Positions 43,810-52,285 of a stretch of DNA of 64,000 nucleotides are shown piece by piece. The notes beneath the pieces are model-generated. The model saw only the letters and a program-made list of their open reading frames with translations, did no database searches and was not told where the DNA came from. The position numbers and the translations under genes were made by a program. The stretch's first letter is position 1, and every line of letters starts with the position of its first letter. The stretch is from Bradyrhizobium sp. SSBR45G (GTDB lineage: Bacteria; Pseudomonadota; Alphaproteobacteria; Rhizobiales; Xanthobacteraceae), in assembly GCF_030159255.1 (NCBI RefSeq), contig NZ_BSCT01000020.1, positions 62,001-126,000 on the forward strand, written 5' to 3'.

Positions 43810-43946
43810 GTAGGGTGGGCAAAGGCGCGGCCCTGCCCTCTCCTCGATCAAGGACGCTGTGGCGCCGTGCCCACCATGTTGCGGCTAATCCGCTGAGAGA
43901 CGGTGGGCACGCTGCCGCCTAGCGGCGGCCGCTTTGCCCACCCTAC
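43810..43946. repeat. multi-hairpin palindromic element (GTAGGGTGGGC type)
   Basis: Outer arms 43810-43824 and 43932-43946 are perfect 15-bp inverted repeats (GTAGGGTGGGCAAAG). Inside, 43866-43875 pairs with 43902-43911, and 43914-43929 forms a small GCCGCC/GGCGGC hairpin. From memory this is a very common Bradyrhizobium intergenic repeat. The 43793-44136 gap is otherwise empty. Confidence 0.88.
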
Positions 43947-44136
43947 CGAACTTCACGACCGCTGGTGAGCTATCGCCGTCTCCGGATACTGACTGAGCAA
44001 ACGCCGGACGGCGTGATAGCCGATCCTGATTGCAACTGTCCCGCTCCCGGTATGGGCTCATGCGGAAACAGGCATTTCCGTGACGTGGAAGGTCGCTACA
44101 GTCGGTCCGGTCCAAACTATACGAGCGACGCCCCCG

Positions 44137-45414
44137 ATGCATGGCATGATCAGCAGACCGCCGGTGGCCACGCCACAGCGTGCCGTTCCATCGCGCACGC
44201 TGTTGATCCTCCTCGTCGTCATGACCGGGCTGGCGCCGATCTCGCTGTACCTGCTGGTGCCGGCGCTGCCGCTGCTCGCGACCACGTTCGGTCGTGACGC
44301 CTCGGTCGTGCAGATGACGGTGTCGTTCTACATGATCGGCATCGCGATCTCGCAGCTGCTGCTGGGCCCGCTGTCCGACCGGTTCGGCCGCCGTCCGGTG
44401 ATGCTCGCCGGCCTCGCACTGTCGATCGTCGCCAGCTTCGGCTGCATCTTCGCCGAGACGCTGCCGCAGCTGATTGCGGCGCGCTTCTTTCAGGCGCTCG
44501 GCGGCGCCAGCGGCATGGTGATCAGCCGCGCCATCATCCGCGACCTCTATCCGCGCGAGCGCATCGGCGCGATGATCAGCCTCGTCGTCGCGGTCATGAT
44601 GATCGCGCAGATGCTGTCGCCGCTCACCGGCGGGCTGATCGAGATCGCGTTCGGCTGGCATGCGATCTTCTACGTCGTCGCCGCGGTCTCGGTTGCCGTC
44701 GCGATCGCCGTCACGATGGCGCTGCCGGAAACGCGCCCGACCCGGGTCGAAGGTGCGAGCTTCCGTCGCGACGTCGCGGCCCTCGTCAAGAGCCGCGCCT
44801 TCCTCGGCTACATGCTGTGCCAGGTGCTGGCGTCACAGATCATCTTCGCTTTCGCCGGCGGCGGGCCCTATATCGTCGAAGTCCAGATGGGCCGCTCCTC
44901 AGCGGAATATGGCGCGTGGTTTGCGACCACCGGCTTCGCTTATTTCGTCGGCAACCTGTTCTGCGTGCGCTACGCGCCGCGGCATTCGTTGGACAGATTG
45001 ATCTGGTTCGGGCTGGGGCTGCAGCTCACCGGCGCCGCGCTGAACTTCACCTGGAGCCTGTTCGGTCTCAACCAGGTCCCGTCGGTCCTGTTCGGCACGC
45101 AGATGCTGCTCATGTTCGCCAATGCCGCGGTCATGGCCAACTCCGCGGCAGGCGCGATCAGCGTGCGGCCGGGCGCGGCGGGCACGGCGTCCGGCGCGAT
45201 GGGCTTCCTGCAGATGGGCGTGGGCGCGCTGACCTCGCAGCTCGGCGCCTACCTGGGCGGCCATTACGCGACGACGCTGCCGCTGACGTCGGCCATCCTC
45301 GTGCTGTCGCTGGCCTGCGTCTGCAGCATGATCTTCCTGGTCCCGCGCACGCCGGTGCTGGTGACGAAGGAACTGATCGAACGGGCCGAGGAGGACGAGG
45401 CCGGAGTGATGTGA
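44137..45414 (+). CDS. Bcr/CflA family multidrug efflux MFS transporter
   Basis: About 425 residues with 12 hydrophobic segments. The first half carries LLGPLSDRFGRRPVMLAGLA (MFS motif A) and RFFQALGGASGMVISRAIIR, RDLYPRERIGA, which is the drug:H+ antiporter-1 Bcr/CflA pattern; SPLTGGLIEIAFGWHAIFYV is motif C. Exports drugs such as bicyclomycin or other hydrophobic compounds using the proton gradient. The frame is open upstream to 44080; ATGs at 44137 and 44146 are both reasonable and I took the first. It sits between two palindromic elements. Confidence 0.9.
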   Translation: MHGMISRPPVATPQRAVPSRTLLILLVVMTGLAPISLYLLVPALPLLATTFGRDASVVQMTVSFYMIGIAISQLLLGPLSDRFGRRPVMLAGLALSIVASFGCIFAETLPQLIAARFFQALGGASGMVISRAIIRDLYPRERIGAMISLVVAVMMIAQMLSPLTGGLIEIAFGWHAIFYVVAAVSVAVAIAVTMALPETRPTRVEGASFRRDVAALVKSRAFLGYMLCQVLASQIIFAFAGGGPYIVEVQMGRSSAEYGAWFATTGFAYFVGNLFCVRYAPRHSLDRLIWFGLGLQLTGAALNFTWSLFGLNQVPSVLFGTQMLLMFANAAVMANSAAGAISVRPGAAGTASGAMGFLQMGVGALTSQLGAYLGGHYATTLPLTSAILVLSLACVCSMIFLVPRTPVLVTKELIERAEEDEAGVM

Positions 45415-45455
45415 CCCCGATGTGAGGGACGGCACGACCGGGCGTCACGCGCAAT

Positions 45456-45554
45456 GTGATACCCGCGAAGGCGGGTATCCAGCACGCCGGGACGGATCGG
45501 TTCTATAACAACGGTCTCTGGAATACTGGATCATCCGCTTTCGCGGATGATGAC
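45456..45554. repeat. double-hairpin palindromic element
   Basis: Two hairpins, ATACCCGC-GAAG-GCGGGTAT (45459-45478) and ATCATCCGC-TTTC-GCGGATGAT (45530-45551), with ends GTGAT..ATCCAG and CTGGATCAT..GATGAC. It has the same general plan as the element at 3716 but different stems, and fills the gap between the efflux gene and ligA. Confidence 0.85.
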
Positions 45555-45603
45555 AGTCACGGTGTTGCAACCAGCGTCTGCATGAAGCGGCACCGCAGGC
45601 CTG

Positions 45604-47754
45604 CTACTCCGCGATCAGCTGCAGCCATTCGTCCTCGGTCAGCACCTGCACGCCGTGCTTCTGCGCATCCTTCAGCTTGGAGCCCGCGCCGGGGCCGGCA
45701 ACCACGTAGTCGGTCTTCTTCGACACCGAGCCCGACACTTTGGCGCCGAGCCGCTCGGCGGTCGCCTTGGCCTCGTCGCGCGTCATCTTTTCCAGCGTGC
45801 CGGTGAAGACCACCGTCTTGGTGGCGATCGGCGAGTTGCGCTTCGGCTTCTCGGCATCCTGGATCTTCACCTCTTTCGTCAGCCGCTCGACGATGCCGAG
45901 GTTGTGGTCCTCGCCGAAATAGGCCGCGATGCTCTTGATCACGGTGTCGCCGATCTGGTCGAGCGCGTCCATCTCGGCGATCGCCTCCTCATCGCCCTTG
46001 GCGACCTTCAGGCAGGCGTCGTGGAACGCGTCCCAGGAGCCGTAGCCGCGCGCCAGCGCCAAGGCCGTGGTCTCGCCGACGTGGCGCATGCCGAGCGCAA
46101 AGATGAAGCGCTCCAGCGCGATCTCGCGCCGCGCATCGATGGCGTTGAAGAGATTGCGGACGGAGGTCTCGCCATAGCCCTCGACCTCTTCCAGCCTCAG
46201 TTCGCGGTTGCGCGCGGCCAGCGTGAAGATGTCCGCGGGCTCCTTGACCCAGCCCTGATCGAAGAAGAACTGGATCTGCTTCTCGCCGAGCCCGTCGATG
46301 TCGAAGGCGCGGCGCGAGGCGAACAGCTTGAGATGCTCGATCCTCTGATAGGGGCAGGCGAACTCGCCGGTGCAGCGTGCGCGCGAGCCCTCCTCGCCGG
46401 TCGCGATCTCCTCGCGCACGACGTCGGTGTGCAGCGGACAAGGACAGGTCTTGGGAAAGTGGAATTCCACAGCGTCAGCTGGCCGCTTGTCGATGAGGAC
46501 GTCGACCACCTGCGGGATCACGTCGCCCGCGCGCTGGATCACGACGGTGTCGCCGACGCGGATGTCGCGGCCCTCGCGCAGCACCTCGCCCTTGTTGCCG
46601 ATGCCCTTGATGTAGTCTTCGTTGTGCAGCGTGACGTTCTGCACGATGACGCCGCCGACGCCGACCGGCTCGAGCTTGCCGACCGGGGTGAACGAGCCGG
46701 TGCGGCCGACCTGGATCTCGATGTCCTTGAGCACGGTCATGGCGCGCTCGGCCGGGAATTTGTGCGCGATGCCCCAGCGCGGCGTGCGCGACACGAAGCC
46801 GAGCCGCTCCTGCCAGTCGATGCGGTCGACCTTGTACACGACGCCGTCGATGTCGTAGTCGAGCTCGGAACGCTGCTCCTCGATGGAACGATGGAACGCG
46901 ATCAGCTCCTCGACCGAGTGGCACAGCCGGGTCAGCGGATTGGTCGTGAAGCCGCAGTGCTCGAACCATTTGATCATGCCGCTCTGCGTCTCGGCCGGCA
47001 TCCCACTCATCTCGCCCCAGGCATAGGCGAAGAAGCCGAGCGGCCGCGACGCCGTGATCGTCGGGTCCTTCTGGCGCAGCGAGCCGGCCGCGGAGTTGCG
47101 CGGATTGGCGAAGATGGTGTCGCCCGCTTCCTTCTGGCGCTCGTTCAGTGCGAGGAACGCCTGCTTGGTCATGTAGACCTCGCCGCGGACCTCGCAAATA
47201 TCGGGCAGGTTGCGGCCGTGCAGCTTCTGCGGCACGTCCTTCAGGGTACGGATATTGGCGGTGACGTCCTCGCCCTCGGTGCCGTCGCCGCGCGTCGCGG
47301 CGGTGACCAGCTCACCGCCCTCGTAGCGCAGCGACATCGAGAGCCCGTCGATCTTCGGCTCGGCGGAGAAGTCGATCCGCTCATCATCGGCGAGCTTGAG
47401 GAAGCGCGCGATGCGGCCCGCGAAGTCGCGCACGTCTTCCTCGGCAAAGGCATTGTCGAGCGACAACATCGGCACCGCGTGCCGCACCTTCCTGAAGCGG
47501 CCCGACGGCGCGGCCCCCACCTTCTGCGAGGGCGATTCGCTGCTGACCAGCTCCGGAAAGCGCGTCTCGATGGCGTTGAAGCGGCGGCGCAGCTCATCGT
47601 AGTCGGCGTCCGAAATCTTCGGCGCGTCGTCCTGGTAGTAGAGCCGGTCGTGCGTCTCGAGCTCCAGGGCCAGCCGCTTCCATTCCACTTTGGCCTGCGC
47701 CTTGGTGAGATCGGCGACGTCGACGGGCTTCTTGGGTTTGGCTGTCTTGGGCAT
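45604..47754 (-). CDS. ligA: NAD-dependent DNA ligase
   Basis: 716 residues with all LigA domains: Ia (residues 15-75, LETHDRLYYQDDAPKISDAD), adenylation domain with the catalytic Lys K134 in AEPKIDGLSMSLRY, OB fold (GRTGSFTPVGKLEPVGVGGV), Zn finger (CPCPLH...C...FACP), helix-hairpin-helix repeats (FDIDGLGEKQ, LEEVEGYGETSVRNL) and a C-terminal BRCT domain (TVVFTGTLEKMTRDEAKATA). It seals nicks in replication and repair using NAD+. The start at 47754 (MPKTAKPKKP) was chosen; codons upstream to 47820 look non-coding. It follows recN on the same strand 110 bp away. Confidence 0.96.
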   Translation of the reverse strand: MPKTAKPKKPVDVADLTKAQAKVEWKRLALELETHDRLYYQDDAPKISDADYDELRRRFNAIETRFPELVSSESPSQKVGAAPSGRFRKVRHAVPMLSLDNAFAEEDVRDFAGRIARFLKLADDERIDFSAEPKIDGLSMSLRYEGGELVTAATRGDGTEGEDVTANIRTLKDVPQKLHGRNLPDICEVRGEVYMTKQAFLALNERQKEAGDTIFANPRNSAAGSLRQKDPTITASRPLGFFAYAWGEMSGMPAETQSGMIKWFEHCGFTTNPLTRLCHSVEELIAFHRSIEEQRSELDYDIDGVVYKVDRIDWQERLGFVSRTPRWGIAHKFPAERAMTVLKDIEIQVGRTGSFTPVGKLEPVGVGGVIVQNVTLHNEDYIKGIGNKGEVLREGRDIRVGDTVVIQRAGDVIPQVVDVLIDKRPADAVEFHFPKTCPCPLHTDVVREEIATGEEGSRARCTGEFACPYQRIEHLKLFASRRAFDIDGLGEKQIQFFFDQGWVKEPADIFTLAARNRELRLEEVEGYGETSVRNLFNAIDARREIALERFIFALGMRHVGETTALALARGYGSWDAFHDACLKVAKGDEEAIAEMDALDQIGDTVIKSIAAYFGEDHNLGIVERLTKEVKIQDAEKPKRNSPIATKTVVFTGTLEKMTRDEAKATAERLGAKVSGSVSKKTDYVVAGPGAGSKLKDAQKHGVQVLTEDEWLQLIAE

Positions 47755-47864
47755 GCTGCGTAATGTCTGCTCGTCAAACCGGGAGCGGTCTGGAGGCCGC
47801 CCCGAAATGACGGTGTACACAATGCGCGCGCCGGAGCCAAAAGCGTTCGGCCTGGACCCTCAAC

Positions 47865-49538
47865 TTATGCCGCGGCGGCCTCCAGCAGCCGGTCGGCGGC
47901 GGCGCGGGCTTCAGCGGTGACCTCGGCGCCGGCCAGCATGCGGGCGATCTCCTCGCGGCGATGCAGGGTGGCCAGCGTGTTGACCCGGGTGACGACGCGC
48001 TTGCCGCGGTCGAGCGCATCCTTGGAGATCAGAAGATGCTGGTCCGCCCGTGCGGCGACCTGCGGCGCATGGGTCACGGCCATCACCTGGACGCCATGCG
48101 CGAGCCGCGCCAGCCGGGCGCCGATGGCATCCGCCACCGCACCGCCGACGCCGGTGTCGATCTCGTCGAACACCAGCGTGGGCGCCGAGCCGCGATCGGA
48201 CAGCACGACCTTGAGCGCCAGCAGGAACCGCGACAGCTCGCCGCCGGAGGCGACCTTCATCATCGGACCCGGCCGCGTACCCGGGTTGGTCTGCACCCAG
48301 AACTCGACCCGGTCGATGCCCTCCGGTCCCGGCGCCTCGGCGTCGCTGTCGACCTGGGTCATGAACTTGGCGCGTTCGAGCTTGAGCGGGCCGAGCTCGG
48401 CATGCACCGCCCGGTTCAGCTTCTCCGCAGATTTGGTGCGCGCCGCCGACAGCTTGGCCGCCGCCGCCGCGTAGCGCGCATCGGCTGTGGCCGCCGCCGC
48501 CTCCAGCTTCTTGAGCTGCTCGGCGCCGGCATCGATCAGCACGATATCGGCGGCATATTTGGCGGCCAGCGCCGCGAGGCCATCGACCGGCGTCGAATAT
48601 TTGCGCGCCGCGGCCCGCAGCGCGAACAGCCGCTCCTCGATGCGCTCCAGCTCCAGCGGATCGAAATCAGTGGCGATCAGCGCCGCCGTCAGATGCTGGT
48701 CGGCCTCCTCCAGCGCATTGATCGCCGCATCCATCGCCTTGACGGCCGGATCGACCAGCGCCGGCGAGCTGACCGCGCGCCGCTCCAGCCGGCGGACGGC
48801 CGCCGCCAGCGCCGCGATCGGAGACTGGTTGCCGCTGACCGCATCCTGGGCGTCGCGCAGATCGCCGGCGATCTTCTCGCCCTGCATCATCGCGGTGCGG
48901 CGGGCGGCCAGCTGCGTCTCCTCGCCCTCCTTCGGCGCCAGCTTCTTCAATTCGTCTGAGGCATGCCGCAGATAGTCGGCCTCGCGGGCGGCGCGCTCCA
49001 TGCCGGCGCGATGCTGGTCCAGCGCCGTGACCGCGGCCCGGCGGGCCGCCCACAGCGATTCGACCGCCGCGACGTCCTTTTCCAGCCCGGCAAAGGCATC
49101 GAGCAGGCGGCGATGGGTGGCGGCATCGACCAGGGCGCGCTCATCGTGCTGGCCATGGATCTCGACCAGCGTGGCGCCGATCGCCTTCAGCGTCTGCACG
49201 CTGACCGACTGGTCGTTGATGAAGGCCCGGGTGCGGCCGTCGCCATACTGCACGCGCCGCAGGATCATCTCGCCATCGGCGTCCAGGCCGTTCGCAGCGA
49301 GGATCCGGGCGGCCGGATGGTCCTTGCCGATCTCGAACACGGCCGTGACCTGGCCCTGGTCGGCGCCATGCCGCACCAGGCTGGCGTCGCCACGGCCGCC
49401 CAGCGCCAGAGCAAACGCATCGAGCAGGATCGACTTGCCGGCGCCGGTCTCGCCGGTCAGCACCGCAAGCCCATCAGAAAACTCGAGATCGAGTCGTTCG
49501 ATCAGAACGATGTCGCGGATCGAGAGTCGCGCCAGCAT
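47865..49538 (-). CDS. recN: DNA repair protein RecN
   Basis: 557 residues, the usual RecN size, an SMC-like ATPase in double-strand break repair. Walker A GETGAGKSILLDAFALAL is at about 29-46, two coiled-coil arms occupy about 150-340, and the C-terminal half holds the signature SGGELSRFLLALKVVLSDRG and Walker B TLVFDEIDTGVGG. The ATG at 49538 starts the typical MLARLSIRDIVLIERLDLEF. The 127-bp gap upstream holds a GAAC-N7-GAAT LexA-like box, agreeing with SOS control of recN in many bacteria. It lies between bamD and ligA. Confidence 0.96.
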   Translation of the reverse strand: MLARLSIRDIVLIERLDLEFSDGLAVLTGETGAGKSILLDAFALALGGRGDASLVRHGADQGQVTAVFEIGKDHPAARILAANGLDADGEMILRRVQYGDGRTRAFINDQSVSVQTLKAIGATLVEIHGQHDERALVDAATHRRLLDAFAGLEKDVAAVESLWAARRAAVTALDQHRAGMERAAREADYLRHASDELKKLAPKEGEETQLAARRTAMMQGEKIAGDLRDAQDAVSGNQSPIAALAAAVRRLERRAVSSPALVDPAVKAMDAAINALEEADQHLTAALIATDFDPLELERIEERLFALRAAARKYSTPVDGLAALAAKYAADIVLIDAGAEQLKKLEAAAATADARYAAAAAKLSAARTKSAEKLNRAVHAELGPLKLERAKFMTQVDSDAEAPGPEGIDRVEFWVQTNPGTRPGPMMKVASGGELSRFLLALKVVLSDRGSAPTLVFDEIDTGVGGAVADAIGARLARLAHGVQVMAVTHAPQVAARADQHLLISKDALDRGKRVVTRVNTLATLHRREEIARMLAGAEVTAEARAAADRLLEAAAA

Positions 49539-49610
49539 GGAGGCTCAAGTCCTTCGTGACGGGGGCACGATGCCCCCTGAGCGAACGACTCGACCTTAGC
49601 AGCAAAATGA

Positions 49611-49625
49611 GAACAAAACAAGAAT
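49611..49625 (-). promoter_or_regulatory. LexA-like SOS box of recN
   Basis: GAAC-AAAACAA-GAAT on the plus strand differs at one base from the alphaproteobacterial LexA site (GTTC-N7-GTTC, read as GAAC-N7-GAAC). It lies 73 bp upstream of the recN start and is part of a direct repeat TGAGAACAAA at 49608-49617 and 49626-49635, so a second GAAC lies at 49629-49632. Confidence 0.62.
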
Positions 49626-49665
49626 TGAGAACAAAGCCGGATCAGACAGCCGACTCTGGGAGTCC

Positions 49666-50559
49666 TCAGCCCAGGCCGAGCTTCTTGAACGCCCGCGAGA
49701 TATAGGAGCCCTTGTTCTCCTCAGGCTCGACGCCCCCCGATTTCACGAGGTTATAGGCATCCTTGTACCACTTGCTGTCCGGGAAATTGTGCCCGAGCAC
49801 CGCAGCCGCCGTCTGCGCCTCGCCGACGATGCCGATCGTCATGTAGGCCTCGGTCAGCCGGAACAGGGCCTCCTCGACATGCCGGGTGGTCTGGTACTGC
49901 GTCACGACCGTCTTGAAGCGGTTGATCGCCGCTGTGTAGTCGCGCTTCTGCATGTAGTAGCGGCCGACGTCCATCTCCTTGCCAGCGAGCTGGTCGCGGG
50001 CGCCCTCCATCTTGGCCTTGGCGTTGGTGGCGTATTCGGAGGTCGGATATTTGCGCACCACCTCTTCGAGGGCGGCGATCGCCTTCTCGGTGCGGCCCTG
50101 GTCACGGCTGATGTCGGGGATCTGATCGTAATGCGAGGCGGCGATCAGGTACTGCGCATAGGCGGCGTCCGGGCTGCCGGGATGCAGGGTGACGTAACGG
50201 GTCGCCGCGCCGATGCAGCCGTCATAATCACCGGCCTGGTAGGAGGCGTAGGCCGACATCAGCAGCGATTTGCGCGCCCAGTCGGAATAAGGATGCTGGC
50301 GATCGACCTCCTCGAACTTCTTGGTCGCGGCCTTGACGTCCTTCTTCTCGTTCATCAGGAACAAGCCCTCATTGTAGAGCTTGTCAGCGGGCTCATCGAC
50401 GAAGGTGTCGTCCTTGGCCATGAACTTGTCCCACAGGCCACCGGTGCCGCAGCCCGCCAAGGGAAGCGCCAGCAGAGCGAGCGAGGCGGCGAGCCGCAGA
50501 GGGCGACCGGCCGAGATTGCGTTGGGACGGAGTTCGCGCGTGAGACGCTGTATCGACAT
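49666..50559 (-). CDS. bamD: outer membrane assembly lipoprotein BamD
   Basis: 297 residues. Lipoprotein signal with lipobox LPLAGCG (Cys about 36), then a BamD-type array of TPR hairpins: LYNEGLFLMNEKKDVKAATK, FEEVDRQHPYSDWARKSLLM, YQAGDYDGCIGAATRYVTLH and AAINRFKTVVTQYQTTRHVE. BamD is the essential lipoprotein that helps BamA fold outer-membrane beta barrels. The tail KSGGVEPEENKGSYISRAFK is longer than in E. coli. ATG at 50559 (MSIQRLTREL) starts the signal; codons upstream to 50697 are not supported. It follows lpxC on the same strand. Confidence 0.92.
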   Translation of the reverse strand: MSIQRLTRELRPNAISAGRPLRLAASLALLALPLAGCGTGGLWDKFMAKDDTFVDEPADKLYNEGLFLMNEKKDVKAATKKFEEVDRQHPYSDWARKSLLMSAYASYQAGDYDGCIGAATRYVTLHPGSPDAAYAQYLIAASHYDQIPDISRDQGRTEKAIAALEEVVRKYPTSEYATNAKAKMEGARDQLAGKEMDVGRYYMQKRDYTAAINRFKTVVTQYQTTRHVEEALFRLTEAYMTIGIVGEAQTAAAVLGHNFPDSKWYKDAYNLVKSGGVEPEENKGSYISRAFKKLGLG

Positions 50560-50980
50560 GCTTCTTTGAAACCCGATGCCTGTGATCTGATCTACGCCGC
50601 GCACCATGATCGTCGTCTCATGACCGCGAAGGAAGAGTCCGCGCCTGTGACGCGTATCCCGCTGCCACGGCCTCTCTAACCGATAATAGGTCGTCAACCA
50701 ACCGCATAGGCAGCCAATCCGCCCGGATTAAGGCGACACCGAGGCTGCCCCCTGCGTCATGGTTACCGCTGCAGAAGCCGTTGGAAAACCTGCAAAAGGA
50801 GCGCATGCCCTGACGGGGCTTGGAGGCTCGGAAACGATCGTTCATGAAAAATATCGGAGCCGGTCGCCCCTCGAGCCGTCAGACGCGACGGCTTCCTGCG
50901 GGACTCGGCCTGCATCAGATCTTGATGGACCGACGATTCGCCGTCGGTTCAACTTCAAACGAACTCAGGTTCAAACGAGC
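50560..50980. other. 421-bp region between lpxC and bamD
   Basis: No gene is visible. It should hold the bamD promoter. Its upstream end contains a 16-bp tandem duplication that overlaps the lpxC stop. No terminator hairpin was convincing, so read-through from lpxC is possible. Confidence 0.5.
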
Positions 50981-50985
50981 TCAGG
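50954..50985. repeat. 16-bp tandem duplication at the lpxC stop codon
   Basis: TTCAAACGAACTCAGG (50954-50969) is repeated as TTCAAACGAGCTCAGG (50970-50985) with one mismatch. The lpxC stop (50981-50983) lies in the second copy. Confidence 0.9.
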
Positions 50986-51940
50986 ACACGTCCGGACCGA
51001 AGGCCGGGGCGATCATGCCGCCGACCATGCCGCCGACGGCGTCGGCAGCCACGCGCGGACGGCGCACCGTCTCACCTTCGACGACCCGCCACGCGGTCCG
51101 GTCGGCCATCAGAGCGGTCAGAACCGCATGGTTCAGCTTGTGGCCACCGCGGACCGAACGATAGGTGCCGAGCATGGGCAGGCCGGCCAGCGCCAGATCA
51201 CCGATCGCGTCCAGCACCTTGTGGCGGACGCATTCGTCGGCGTAGCGAAGACCTTCCGGATTGAGCAGCCGATCCTCGTCGAACACCACCGTGTTGTCGA
51301 ACGAGGACCCCAAAGCGAAGCCGGCGCTCCAAAGCCGCGACACGTCGCTCATGCAGCCGAAGGTGCGGGCACGCGAGATTTCGCGGCGGAAGCGCTCCGG
51401 ATTGAGCTCGAAATGGTAGGCCTGCCGGCCGATCACGGGATTGCTGAAGTCGATCTCGGCCTCGACCCGGAAGCCCGAGCTGTTCGGCCGCAGCTCGCCC
51501 ATCGAGGCGCCCATCGTGACCTGGACCGGCTTGAGCACCTGGATGTAGCGGCGGGGCGCGGACTGGCTGACGATGCCGGCCTGGTCGATCGCAGCAACGA
51601 ACGGGGCGGCGCTACCATCCATGATCGGAACTTCGGGGCCATCGACTTCGATCAGGGCGTTGTCGATACCCATGGCGCGCAGCGCGGCCAGAACGTGCTC
51701 GGCAGTGGAGACCAGCGGTCCGTTGCGGTCACCCAGGACGGTCGCAAGCTCGGTGGCGATGACCGATCCGAACGTCGCCTGGACCTCACGGTCGGCGCCA
51801 TCCAGCCCGGTGCGAACGAAAACCAGTCCGGCGTCGATCGGTGCAGGGCCGATGGTCAGGGTGACTGGTGCGCCAGAGTGGACGCCTACACCGTTGACGG
51901 TGGCTTGCGAACGAAGCGTTGTTTGCCGGCTGAATTTCAT
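50981..51940 (-). CDS. lpxC: UDP-3-O-acyl-N-acetylglucosamine deacetylase
   Basis: 319 residues, two-domain LpxC fold. Zinc ligands are visible: His in STAEHVLAALRAMG, and the pair in ECVRHKVLDAIGDLALAG (His and Asp). The catalytic Glu lies next to the first His. GELRPNSSGFRVEAEIDFSN and GLPMLGTYRSVRGGHKLNHA are further conserved. It performs the committed step of lipid A synthesis in the cytosol. I start at ATG 51940 (MKFSRQTTLRSQATVNGVGV), the conserved family start; earlier codons in the frame are not. It lies after ftsZ on the same strand, the usual alphaproteobacterial order. Confidence 0.95.
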   Translation of the reverse strand: MKFSRQTTLRSQATVNGVGVHSGAPVTLTIGPAPIDAGLVFVRTGLDGADREVQATFGSVIATELATVLGDRNGPLVSTAEHVLAALRAMGIDNALIEVDGPEVPIMDGSAAPFVAAIDQAGIVSQSAPRRYIQVLKPVQVTMGASMGELRPNSSGFRVEAEIDFSNPVIGRQAYHFELNPERFRREISRARTFGCMSDVSRLWSAGFALGSSFDNTVVFDEDRLLNPEGLRYADECVRHKVLDAIGDLALAGLPMLGTYRSVRGGHKLNHAVLTALMADRTAWRVVEGETVRRPRVAADAVGGMVGGMIAPAFGPDVS

Positions 51941-52223
51941 CGACGATCGCCCAAGACCCCGCCTGAACCCCCATCGGCCGCCCCTCGCGAACCGACTCAT
52001 TTTCAGGCATCCCCAAGTCACGACAGACCTTAGCCAGGGGCCTAAAGAGCGCCAACTCACGCTTCTTTACGGATTGTTACCCCATCTCTGCCGTATTCGC
52101 GCCAACCCTTAACCAAACTGGAACGCGGCCTTAACTCTCCCGGTGCCACATCCAAGCACCGAAAGAATAATTAATCATTTAAAATCAGTTAGTTGAAAGA
52201 ACGCCAACGCGTCTCAGAAGCCT
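51941..52223. promoter_or_regulatory. lpxC upstream region with an AT-rich block
   Basis: In otherwise GC-rich DNA, 52163-52199 is strongly AT-rich (AATAATTAATCATTTAAAAT inside it). It lies about 220-260 bp upstream of the lpxC start, so a separate lpxC promoter is likely. No specific regulator site could be assigned. Confidence 0.45.
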
Positions 52224-52258
52224 AACGAAAAGGCCCGACTCTCGCGAGCCGGGCCTGT
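52224..52258 (-). terminator. rho-independent terminator after ftsZ
   Basis: AGGCCCG (52231-52237) pairs with CGGGCCT (52250-52256), extended by CTC/GAG, and on the minus strand the stem is followed by TTTTCGTT. It lies about 30 bp after the ftsZ stop and separates ftsZ from lpxC. Confidence 0.88.
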
Positions 52259-52285
52259 TTCGCACCCTTGGGGCTGTAACAATTC

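Noticed and set aside
41801..43822. 673-codon minus-strand frame opposite the aminopeptidase
   Set aside because: Shadow; no family features.
45655..47763. 702-codon plus-strand frame opposite ligA
   Set aside because: Shadow; ligA is unambiguous.
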